Positions 57,481 to 64,000 of a stretch of DNA of 64,000 bases are shown piece by piece. Source of the DNA: Streptomyces sp. TLI_105. GTDB taxonomy: Bacteria; Actinomycetota; Actinomycetes; Streptomycetales; Streptomycetaceae. Numbering within the stretch: position 1 is the stretch's first letter; every line of letters starts with the position of its first letter. The translations under genes were made by a program, and so were the position numbers. Under the pieces are notes generated by a model. It was not told the DNA's origin. It worked only from the letters and a program-made list of their open reading frames with translations, and ran no database searches. The stretch is from positions 5,047,501 to 5,111,500 of the forward strand of contig NZ_FNSM01000001.1 in assembly GCF_900105415.1 (NCBI RefSeq). Reading direction: 5' to 3'.

Positions 57481-58617
57481 ATGGACGAGCAAGAACACGG
57501 CCCCCTCGCCGGCTTCACGATCGGCGTCACCGCGGCACGACGCGCCGACGAGCTCATCGCGCTGCTGCGCCGGCGCGGCGCGGCCGTCGTCCACGGCCCC
57601 GCACTGCGGATCGTGCCCCTCGCCGACGACACCGAACTCCTCGCCGCCACCAAGGAACTCATCGACCACGCCCCGGACGTCGTCGTCGCCACCACGGCGA
57701 TCGGCTTCCGGGGCTGGATCGAGGCCGCCGAGGGCTGGGGACACGGGGACGAGCTCCTCGCCGTCCTGCGGAACGTCGAGCTCCTCGCCCGCGGACCCAA
57801 GGTCAAGGGGGCCGTACGGGCTGCCGGACTCACCGAGTCCTGGTCGCCCTCCTCCGAGTCCATGGCCGAGGTCCTCGACCGGCTCCTCGACGAAGGCGTC
57901 GAGGGCCGGCGCATCGCCCTCCAGCTCCACGGAGAGCCGCTCCCCGGCTTCGTCGAGGCGCTCACGGCCGGCGGCGCCGAGGTCGTCGGCGTCCCCGTCT
58001 ACCGCTGGATGCCCCCCGAGGACCTCGGTCCGCTCGACCGGCTCCTCGACGCGACCCTCGCCCGCGGGCTCGACGCCGTGACCTTCACCAGCGCGCCGGC
58101 CGCCGCTTCGTTGTTCTCCCGGGCGGCGGAGCGGGGCGTACGGGACGAACTCGTCGCCGCGCTCCGACACGACGTGCTCGCCGTGTGCGTGGGGCCCGTC
58201 ACGGCGCTGCCGCTCCAGGCCGAGGGCATCGACACCTACCAGCCCGAGCGCTTCCGGCTCGGGCCGCTCGTCCAGCTCCTCTGCAAGGAGCTGCCCGCCC
58301 GCTCCCGGGTCCTGCCCGTCGCCGGGCACCGGATGGAGGTCCGCGGGCACGCCGTCCTGGTCGACGGGGGCCTGCGCCCCGTCCCGCCCGCCGGCATGGC
58401 CCTCCTCGGACTCCTCGCCCGCCGCCCCGGCTGGGTCGTCTCCCGCGCCGACCTCCTCCGGGCGCTGCCGGGGGCGGGGCGCGACGAGCACGCCGTGGAG
58501 ACGGCGATGGCGCGCCTCCGCTCCGCCCTCGGCGCGCCGAAGCTGATCCAGACGGTGGTGAAGCGGGGGTATCGGCTGGCGCTGGACCCGTCGACGGAGG
58601 AGAAGTACGACAGCTAG
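57481..58617 (+). CDS. nnaR: HemD-like transcriptional regulator of nitrate assimilation NnaR
   Basis: The 378-residue protein joins an N-terminal uroporphyrinogen-III synthase (HemD)-like domain (about 10-265; ITVTAARRADEL-like start, ATTAIGFRGW, TFTSAPAAASLF, VGPVTALPL) to a C-terminal OmpR-type winged helix (about 290-370, RPGWVVSRADLLRALPG...HAVETAMARLRSALG). This fusion is the Streptomyces NnaR architecture, a regulator that works with GlnR on nitrate/nitrite genes (family knowledge). Position behind narK agrees. ATG 57481 was chosen; an in-frame ATG at 57403 is possible. Whether it makes uroporphyrinogen III is doubtful. Confidence 0.9.
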   Translation: MDEQEHGPLAGFTIGVTAARRADELIALLRRRGAAVVHGPALRIVPLADDTELLAATKELIDHAPDVVVATTAIGFRGWIEAAEGWGHGDELLAVLRNVELLARGPKVKGAVRAAGLTESWSPSSESMAEVLDRLLDEGVEGRRIALQLHGEPLPGFVEALTAGGAEVVGVPVYRWMPPEDLGPLDRLLDATLARGLDAVTFTSAPAAASLFSRAAERGVRDELVAALRHDVLAVCVGPVTALPLQAEGIDTYQPERFRLGPLVQLLCKELPARSRVLPVAGHRMEVRGHAVLVDGGLRPVPPAGMALLGLLARRPGWVVSRADLLRALPGAGRDEHAVETAMARLRSALGAPKLIQTVVKRGYRLALDPSTEEKYDS

Positions 58618-58756
58618 CCCTGCCGGGGCGGCGCCCACGGTCGTGAGCGGCCGTCCCGCCGGGGCGGCGCCCACCCCCGCCGGGCCGTCGTGGGCTGCGC
58701 CCGCCGGGGCGGCGCCCCGCCCACCGCCGTTGTGGGCAGTCGTTCCGCTGGGGCGA

Positions 58757-58800
58757 GGGGGTCCCCCCTGCTCGAGCGAAGCCGAGAGCTTGGGGGAGGG
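58757..58800 (+). repeat. 44-base Streptomyces hairpin element, intergenic copy
   Basis: The sequence GGGGGTCCCCCCTGCTCGAG continues GCGAAGCCGAGAGCTTGGGG. It interrupts a TGTGGGCAGTCGTTCCGC / GTGGGCACAAC palindrome. The related copy in the tnpB pseudogene shows the element can land inside genes. I recognise it as a unit that recurs in Streptomyces genomes, but its transposition mechanism is not known to me. Confidence 0.7.
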
Positions 58801-59191
58801 TGGGCACAACGGAACGGCGTCCCTTGCCGGCGCCCGAGGCTCCCGCGCCTGAACCCGCACCGGAACGTGTGCCGCAGTCGTGGTGCGGGTCCAGGCCCAG
58901 AAGGCGGAGCGCGCCCGCAAGGGGCGCCGTCCCGTGTGCCCACCCGTCCCGCCCCAGCGGGACGATTGCCCACACGGGGCGGGGGGTACCGCACCTCGGA
59001 CGCGTGTCCACACGGGCGGGTGGGCGGGGGCGGGGCGCGCGCCTGTACGGCGGGGGCGCGCCGGGGCGGTCGCCCACGCGGCGGGTGGACGGGGGCGTCG
59101 CCCACGCGGCGGGTGGACGGGGGTGGCGCCCCTGTGGGCCTGGCTCGTGGTGGGGGGCGCTGGGGCGGGGCCGGGGGAAGCGGCCCCGCGC

Positions 59192-59221
59192 CTGACACGG
59201 TGCCCCCCCGTGGCGTACGCT
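59192..59221 (+). promoter_or_regulatory. helD promoter
   Basis: The -35-like CTGACA (59192-59197) and -10-like TACGCT (59216-59221) are separated by 18 bases, a good housekeeping-type promoter. The helD GTG follows 37 bases after the -10. No rifamycin-associated inverted repeat was seen. Confidence 0.55.
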
Positions 59222-59258
59222 CGACGGCTGCCCAGTGCACGTGAGAAGGGGGCCTTAG

Positions 59259-61538
59259 GTGGCCGCGCAGGAAGCCGTGGACACGGTCAGAGACCGTGAG
59301 ATCGGTGTCGAGCAGGAACATCTGGATCAGGTCTACCGCCGTCTGGAGGAGAAGATCCACGAAGCGGAGTTCCTGATGAACGACGCCGCCCAGCGGGGCC
59401 AGGTCGGCACGCCCGGCGCTCTCGCCGAGCGCGACGCCCAGGTCTTCCGGGCCGGCATCCACCTCAACCGGCTCAACAACGAGTTCGAGGACTTCCTCTT
59501 CGGCCGGATCGACCTGCTGTACGGCAAGGACGGGAAGAAGGGGCCCGACGGCGCGTACACCTCCGTCGAGCCCGCCGAGGACGCCGTACGCCCCGACAAC
59601 ACCGCGGACATCGGCGAGACCCTCCACATCGGGCGGATAGGAGTCCTCGACTCCGACTACGCGCCGCTCGTCATCGACTGGCGCGCGCCCGCCGCCGCAC
59701 CCTTCTACCGGTCCACCCCCGTCGACCCCGGCCGGGTCGTGCGCCGCCGCGTGATCCGCTCCAAGGGCCGCCGGGTCCTCGGCGTCGAGGACGACCTCAT
59801 GCGCCCCGAGCTGCGGGCCACCCTCGACGGCCGCGAGCTGCCCGTGATCGGCGACGGCGCCCTGATGGCCGCCCTCGGCCAGGCCCGCAGCCACACCATG
59901 CGGGACATCGTCTCCAGCATCCAGGCCGAGCAGGACCTGGTCATCCGGGCGCCCGCCGCCTCCGTGACGTACGTCGAGGGCGGGCCGGGGACGGGGAAGA
60001 CGGCGGTCGCGCTGCACCGTGCCGCCTACCTGCTCTACCAGGACCGCCGGCGGTACGCGGGCGGCATCCTGATCGTCTCCCCGACCCCGCTCCTCGTCTC
60101 GTACACCGAGGGCGTCCTGCCGTCCCTCGGCGAGGAGGGCCAGGTCGCGATCCGCGCCGTCGGCTCGCTCGTCGACGGCGCCGAGGCCACCGCGTACGAC
60201 GAACCGGCCGTCGCCCGCGTCAAGGGCTCCTCCCGCATGCTGCACGTGCTGCGGAAGGCCGCCCGGGGTGCTCTGGAGAGCCCGGACGCCCCGCAGCTGC
60301 TGCGCGTCGTCGCCTTCGGGCGGCGGCTTGAGCTGGAGGCCGACGAGCTGCGCCGCATCCGGCACAACGTCCTCGGCGGCACCGCCCCCGTCAACCTCCT
60401 CCGGCCCCGCGCCCGCCGGCTGCTCCTCGACGCGCTGTACGCCAAGTCCGGCGCGGTCGGACGGCACAGCGACCCCGAGCTCGCCGCCGAGCTGCGTTCC
60501 TCCTTCGACGAGGACGTGTCCACCGAGGACTCGTTCCTCGGCTTCCTCGATGCCTGGTGGCCCGAGCTCACTCCTCGTCAGGTTCTCGACGCCATGGCCG
60601 ACGAGCGGCGGCTCGGCCGCTGGGCCCGCCGGATCCTCAACCAGGGCGAGGTGCGGCGGCTCGCGCGTTCGCTGCGCCGCCGGGAGCTGTCCGTCCACGA
60701 CGTCGCCCTCCTCGACGAGCTGAACACGCTGCTCGGCGCCCCGGCCCGGCCCCGCAAGAAGCGGGAGTACGACCCGCTGGACCAGCTCACGGGGCTTGAG
60801 GAGCTGATGCCCGTACGGGAGGAGACCCAGCGGGAGCGGGCCGAGCGGCTCGCGGCGGAGCGCACCGAGTACGCGCACGTGATCGTCGACGAGGCCCAGG
60901 ACCTGACGCCCATGCAGTGGCGGATGGTCGGGAGGCGCGGCCGGCACGCCACCTGGACGGTCGTCGGCGACCCGGCGCAGTCCTCCTGGTCGGACCCGGA
61001 CGAGGCCGCGGAGGCCCGGGACGAGGCGCTCGGCTCGCGGCCGCGGCGCCGCTTCGAGCTGACGGTGAACTACCGGAACCCGGCGGAGATCGCCGAGCTG
61101 GCCGCCAAGGTCCTCGCGCTCGCCATGCCGGGCAAGGAGTCGCCGCGGGCGGTCCGCTCGACGGGGGTCGAGCCCCGCTTCGTACCCGTACCGGAGAAGG
61201 CCGATCTGGCTGAAACCGTACGTTTGGAAGCCGAGCGGCTGCTCGGCGAGGTGGACGGGACCGTCGGCGTCGTCGTCGCCATGAACCGGCGCGCGGAGGC
61301 CGCCCGCTGGCTCGCGGGGCTCGGCGACCGGGTGGTGGCGCTCGGTTCCCTGGAGGCGAAGGGCCTGGAGTACGACGCGACGGTGGTCGTCTCGCCCGCG
61401 GAGATCGCGGACGAGTCCCCGGCCGGCCTGCGGGTGCTGTACGTGGCGCTGACCCGGTCCACGCAGGCCCTGACGGTGCTCTCGGGCGACCGGGACATGC
61501 CGGACGAGGCCGGGGTCCCGGACCTGCTGCGGGACTGA
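59259..61538 (+). CDS. helD: HelD-like UvrD/Rep-family RNA polymerase-associated ATPase
   Basis: The 759-residue superfamily 1 helicase-like protein has an N-terminal coiled-coil arm (about 15-75), Walker A GGPGTGKTAVALHRAA with K247, a divergent insertion between motifs, Walker B HVIVDEAQDLTPMQWRMV and C-terminal motifs VNYRNPAEI and YVALTRSTQAL. Length and order match HelD proteins, which clear stalled RNA polymerase from DNA; some Streptomyces paralogues (HelR) also confer rifamycin tolerance (family knowledge). The GTG at 59259 follows AAGGGGG by six bases. Confidence 0.88.
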   Translation: MAAQEAVDTVRDREIGVEQEHLDQVYRRLEEKIHEAEFLMNDAAQRGQVGTPGALAERDAQVFRAGIHLNRLNNEFEDFLFGRIDLLYGKDGKKGPDGAYTSVEPAEDAVRPDNTADIGETLHIGRIGVLDSDYAPLVIDWRAPAAAPFYRSTPVDPGRVVRRRVIRSKGRRVLGVEDDLMRPELRATLDGRELPVIGDGALMAALGQARSHTMRDIVSSIQAEQDLVIRAPAASVTYVEGGPGTGKTAVALHRAAYLLYQDRRRYAGGILIVSPTPLLVSYTEGVLPSLGEEGQVAIRAVGSLVDGAEATAYDEPAVARVKGSSRMLHVLRKAARGALESPDAPQLLRVVAFGRRLELEADELRRIRHNVLGGTAPVNLLRPRARRLLLDALYAKSGAVGRHSDPELAAELRSSFDEDVSTEDSFLGFLDAWWPELTPRQVLDAMADERRLGRWARRILNQGEVRRLARSLRRRELSVHDVALLDELNTLLGAPARPRKKREYDPLDQLTGLEELMPVREETQRERAERLAAERTEYAHVIVDEAQDLTPMQWRMVGRRGRHATWTVVGDPAQSSWSDPDEAAEARDEALGSRPRRRFELTVNYRNPAEIAELAAKVLALAMPGKESPRAVRSTGVEPRFVPVPEKADLAETVRLEAERLLGEVDGTVGVVVAMNRRAEAARWLAGLGDRVVALGSLEAKGLEYDATVVVSPAEIADESPAGLRVLYVALTRSTQALTVLSGDRDMPDEAGVPDLLRD

Positions 61539-61627
61539 GCGGGCGGGGCGGCGGGGCCGAGCGGGCAGGGCCGTGGGCCGGGTCCGCTCCGCCGCCCGGG
61601 GCTGATTTCAGGTCAACCTGCGGTGCT

Positions 61628-61653
61628 GGAATCACCGAGCAGGGTGGTTTGTT
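61628..61653 (+). promoter_or_regulatory. SigR-type promoter pattern of the structured RNA
   Basis: GGAAT (61628-61632), exactly 18 bases, then GTT (61651-61653) matches the published Streptomyces SigR (thiol-oxidative stress sigma factor) consensus GGAAT-N18-GTT. An overlapping TAGCCT (61653-61658) could also serve a housekeeping polymerase. It lies just before the basal stem of the RNA below. Confidence 0.5.
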
Positions 61654-61659
61654 AGCCTT

Positions 61660-61813
61660 GTCGTGGCACCGGCTCGATCCAAGCCCCCGGGCCCAACCTT
61701 CGTCCCTCAGAGGGACCACTTGCCGCGAGGCGAGCATGGCGGGTCGGTGCCACTTAGACATACGTACAAAGTTGAGGCCCCTGTCACCTCCGGTGACGGG
61801 GGCCTCTTCTGTT
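61660..61813 (+). ncRNA. probable structured RNA of unknown family
   Basis: A perfect 9-bp basal stem GTGGCACCG (61663-61671) / CGGTGCCAC (61745-61753) encloses about 70 bases with two internal hairpins: GTCCCT-CAG-AGGGAC and GCC closed by a GCGA tetraloop to GGC. It is followed by an unpaired stretch TTAGACATACGTACAAAG and an intrinsic terminator. A promoter pattern precedes it. No protein frame fits. It could be a free-standing small RNA or an attenuated leader of the malic enzyme gene 158 bases further on. It does not resemble any riboswitch class I know. Confidence 0.6.
61774..61806 (+). terminator. terminator of the structured RNA
   Basis: A 15-bp stem with one wobble (GAGGCCCCTGTCACC / GGTGACGGGGGCCTC) and a three-base TCC loop is followed by TTCTGTTT. 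It is one of the few terminators in this window with a T-rich tail. Confidence 0.9.
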
Positions 61814-61835
61814 TCCCCTGCACTTCTCGTATGGT

Positions 61836-61887
61836 GGAAACTACTTTCCGAAAACAAAATGACCGTATTACCTGCTACCGGCAGGTA
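61836..61887 (+). promoter_or_regulatory. malic enzyme promoter region with two inverted repeats
   Basis: In an unusually AT-rich patch are GGAAA-CTAC-TTTCC (61836-61849) and TACCTGC-TACCG-GCAGGTA (61869-61887). Both are near-perfect operator-like palindromes. They lie 84 or more bases before the malic enzyme ATG and after the terminator of the upstream RNA, so they probably flank or overlap the promoter of the enzyme gene. The cognate regulators are unknown. Confidence 0.5.
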
Positions 61888-61970
61888 GGTGCGAACATCG
61901 GAGGGCGCCGCCAGGCAACCAGCCGGGGCGGCGTAGCAACGAAGCTCAGGGAAAGCAGAGGAACTCGGCC

Positions 61971-63401
61971 ATGGCAACGGCGCCCAGCGTCTCGTACTCG
62001 ATGACGGTCAGGCTGGAGGTTCCCGCCAGCGGAACCGCGGTCTCCCAGCTCACCACGGCGGTGGAGTCCCACGGCGGATCCGTCACCGGCCTCGACGTGA
62101 CCGCCTCCGGCCACGAGAAGCTCCGCATCGACGTCACCATCGCCGCCACCTCCACCGCGCACGCCGACGAGATCGTCGAGCAGCTGCGCGGCATCGAGGG
62201 CGTCGTCCTGGGCAAGGTCTCGGACCGTACGTTCCTCATGCACCTCGGCGGCAAGATCGAGATGGCGTCGAAGCACCCCATCCGCAACCGTGACGACCTC
62301 TCGATGATCTACACCCCGGGCGTCGCCCGCGTGTGCATGGCGATCGCCGAGAACCCCGAGGACGCGCGCCGCCTCACCATCAAGCGCAACTCCGTCGCGG
62401 TCGTCACCGACGGCTCCGCCGTCCTCGGCCTCGGCAACATCGGCCCCATGGCCTCGCTGCCCGTCATGGAGGGCAAGGCCGCCCTCTTCAAGCGCTTCGC
62501 CGGCATCGACGCCTGGCCGATCTGCCTCGACACCCAGGACACCGACGAGATCGTCGCGATCGTCAAGGCGATCGCCCCCGGCTTCGCGGGCATCAACCTG
62601 GAGGACATCTCCGCGCCCCGCTGCTTCGAGATCGAGGCCCGGCTGCGCGAGGCCCTCGACATCCCCGTCTTCCACGACGACCAGCACGGCACCGCCATCG
62701 TCGTCCTCGCCGCCCTCACCAACGCGCTGCGCGTGGTCGGCAAGGGCATCGGCGACGTCCGGGTCGTCATGTCCGGCGCCGGCGCCGCCGGCACGGCCAT
62801 CCTCAAGCTGCTGATCGCGGCGGGCGTGAAGCACGCCGTCGTCGCCGACATCCACGGTGTCGTCCACGCGGGCCGCGAGGACCTCGTCGACGCCGCGCCC
62901 GGCACCCCGCTGCGCTGGATCGCCGACAACACCAACCCGGAGGGCGTCACCGGCACCCTCAAGCAGGCCGTCGTGGGCGCGGACGTCTTCATCGGCGTCT
63001 CGGCCCCGAACCTGCTGGGCGCGGAGGACGTCGCCGCCATGGCGGAGGGCGCCATCGTGTTCGCGCTCGCGAACCCCGACCCGGAGGTCGACCCGGCCGC
63101 CGCGCGGCAGACCGCCGCCGTCGTCGCCACCGGCCGCTCGGACTTCCCGAACCAGATCAACAACGTGCTGGTCTTCCCGGGCGTCTTCCGCGGTCTGCTC
63201 GACGCCCAGTCCCGTACGGTCAACACGGAGATGATGCTGGCGGCGGCCTCCGCCCTCGCCGACGTGGTCACCGAGGACGAGCTGAACCCGAACTACATCA
63301 TCCCGTCGGTCTTCAACGACAAGGTCGCGGGCGCGGTCGCCGGCGCGGTCCGGAACGCGGCGAAGACCGCGGGCGCCGGCACGGCGCCGAGCGGCCGCTG
63401 A
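61971..63401 (+). CDS. NAD-dependent malic enzyme with N-terminal ACT domain
   Basis: The 476-residue protein has an ACT regulatory domain (about 8-85), then the malic enzyme core: YTPGVARVCMAIAENP, LGLGNIGPMASLPVMEGKAALFK, metal-binding residues in NLEDISAPRCFEIE and HDDQHGTAIV, and a Rossmann motif SGAGAAGTAIL. It converts malate to pyruvate, CO2 and NADH. The ACT domain suggests allosteric control by a small ligand. GAGGAA lies seven bases before ATG 61971. The long leader contains the two inverted repeats described above. A terminator follows the gene. Confidence 0.93.
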   Translation: MATAPSVSYSMTVRLEVPASGTAVSQLTTAVESHGGSVTGLDVTASGHEKLRIDVTIAATSTAHADEIVEQLRGIEGVVLGKVSDRTFLMHLGGKIEMASKHPIRNRDDLSMIYTPGVARVCMAIAENPEDARRLTIKRNSVAVVTDGSAVLGLGNIGPMASLPVMEGKAALFKRFAGIDAWPICLDTQDTDEIVAIVKAIAPGFAGINLEDISAPRCFEIEARLREALDIPVFHDDQHGTAIVVLAALTNALRVVGKGIGDVRVVMSGAGAAGTAILKLLIAAGVKHAVVADIHGVVHAGREDLVDAAPGTPLRWIADNTNPEGVTGTLKQAVVGADVFIGVSAPNLLGAEDVAAMAEGAIVFALANPDPEVDPAAARQTAAVVATGRSDFPNQINNVLVFPGVFRGLLDAQSRTVNTEMMLAAASALADVVTEDELNPNYIIPSVFNDKVAGAVAGAVRNAAKTAGAGTAPSGR

Positions 63402-63416
63402 CGGCGCGTCGCGATT

Positions 63417-63467
63417 CGCGGAGCCGTAAACCCGCCTTTAGGGTGGCTTTTCGGCTCCGCGCGGTTT
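63417..63467 (+). terminator. terminator after the malic enzyme gene
   Basis: A 10-bp stem (CGCGGAGCCG / CGGCTCCGCG) encloses a 25-base loop and is followed by GGTTTT. It begins 15 bases after the stop codon. The rest of the 312-base spacer up to the HU gene (63468-63713) shows no gene; a possible TTGACC at about 63597 was not matched to a -10. Confidence 0.75.
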
Positions 63468-63713
63468 TCGTGGTGTCGACACAACGTCACCACCACGGGA
63501 CTCCGGCGCTTTTCGTGTGACCCGAGGGGGTGCCGGATTGGCGTTCCCGCCGCTGGTGGGGGCAGGATGCGTGTTTGGGCGCGAGGGTCTGTCGTTTGAC
63601 CCGGGTCCGGGGACTGTCCGAGGGCCCTGGCAGCATCGGCTTCGCTGTACCCAATCGCGCGGCTTCCGCCGCGTGGCACGCCTCACAGGCAAGAAGAACA
63701 CGGGAGTAACAAC

Positions 63714-63995
63714 ATGAACCGCAGTGAGCTGGTGGCCGCCCTGGCCGACCGCGCCGAGGTGACCCGCAAGGACGCCGACGCCGTGCTGGCCGCTCTCGCC
63801 GAGACCGTCGGTGAGGTCGTCGCCAAGGGTGACGAGAAGGTCACCATCCCCGGCTTCCTGACCTTCGAGCGCACCCACCGTGCCGCTCGCACCGCTCGTA
63901 ACCCGCAGACCGGCGACCCGATCGACATCCCGGCCGGCTACAGCGTGAAGGTCTCCGCGGGCTCGAAGCTCAAGGAAGCCGCCAAGGGCAAGTAA
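63714..63995 (+). CDS. hupA: HU-family DNA-binding protein
   Basis: The 93-residue histone-like protein is of the short HU type: MNRSELVAALADRAEVTRKDADAV, a GEVVAKGDEKVTIPGFLTFE core, and the DNA-binding arm RTHRAARTARNPQTGDPIDIPA. It lacks the long Lys/Ala/Pro tail of the developmentally expressed Streptomyces HupS, so it corresponds to the vegetative HupA. GGGAG lies about seven bases before the ATG. It is a nucleoid-compacting protein. Confidence 0.95.
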   Translation: MNRSELVAALADRAEVTRKDADAVLAALAETVGEVVAKGDEKVTIPGFLTFERTHRAARTARNPQTGDPIDIPAGYSVKVSAGSKLKEAAKGK

Positions 63996-64000
63996 GGCGG

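Larger units (their letters stand above)
58618..59258. repeat. repeat-rich spacer upstream of helD
   Basis: No gene is seen in these 641 bases. They hold several copies of CCGGGGCGGCGCCC-type units (58624-58720), two degenerate copies of the palindrome family seen at 23859-23912 (58729-58815 and 58932-58972, sharing TGTG...GTTCCGC or GTCCCGC arms), a 44-base hairpin element at 58757-58800, and a 28-base tandem duplication at 59071-59098 and 59099-59126. GC is extreme. The final 70 bases carry the helD promoter. Confidence 0.8.

Noticed and set aside
59192..59258. Rifamycin-responsive element upstream of helD
   Set aside because: I found no inverted repeat of the expected type near the promoter, so rifamycin-inducible control is not supported.

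Overview
The window is a GC-rich actinobacterial chromosome segment, almost certainly from Streptomyces. The codon bias, the actinobacterial insertion in the 23S rRNA, and the gene content and order all point there: mtrA-mtrB-lpqB, secA, a 180 kDa-type NAD-glutamate dehydrogenase, pkaA-pkaB-prfB, ftsE-ftsX, smpB-ssrA, narK-nnaR, helD, malic enzyme and HU. From general knowledge this resembles a conserved core stretch of the Streptomyces chromosome. I saw no tRNA gene, prophage, integrase, CRISPR array or biosynthetic gene cluster.

Layout. 1-3.1 kb is the 3' end of an rRNA operon (partial 23S, 5S, terminator). 3.2-8.6 kb is a tightly overlapping minus-strand operon (GDPD-type membrane protein, DUF4129, DUF4350, MoxR ATPase, DUF58). 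9.3-15.9 kb carries the MtrAB/LpqB signalling module, a ComF-like phosphoribosyltransferase and the ribosome hibernation factor. 16-24.5 kb holds a NarL-type regulator, an AlkZ/YcaQ-like DNA glycosylase, a GNAT enzyme, secA, two small actinobacterial proteins, a HAD hydrolase and a PfpI-like protein. 24.9-29.9 kb is gdhB. 29.9-33.8 kb is a GT87 transferase plus a Wzm/Wzt-type exporter with a divergent TetR regulator. 33.8-37.4 kb is a sugar ABC importer. 37.5-45.1 kb has an FHA/EccC-like ATPase divergent from the Ser/Thr kinases PkaA and PkaB. 45.2-53.5 kb is a translation-quality and cell-division block (prfB, a sortase-type surface protein, ftsEX, an S41 protease, smpB, tmRNA), interrupted by a decayed TnpB-only insertion element. 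53.5-64 kb holds a transporter/LysR pair, narK-nnaR, a repeat-rich spacer, helD, a probable structured RNA, NAD-malic enzyme and HU.

The observations I rate highest are: (1) a probable structured RNA at about 61660-61813, upstream of the malic enzyme, whose start is preceded by a perfect match to the SigR (thiol-stress sigma factor) promoter pattern and whose end is a strong terminator; (2) a 1400 bp TnpB element that can be delimited to the base, sits exactly at the ftsX stop codon, and whose tnpB carries a nonsense codon, a lost zinc ligand and an in-frame copy of a small Streptomyces hairpin repeat; (3) the FHA/EccC-like ATPase with a 16-residue tandem repeat inserted between Walker A and Walker B and an arginine in place of the Walker A lysine; (4) a MalF-type permease with a large extra extracytoplasmic domain. 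Start codons were chosen by reading frame, ribosome-binding sites and family alignment from memory. Promoter and operator calls are pattern-based inferences.
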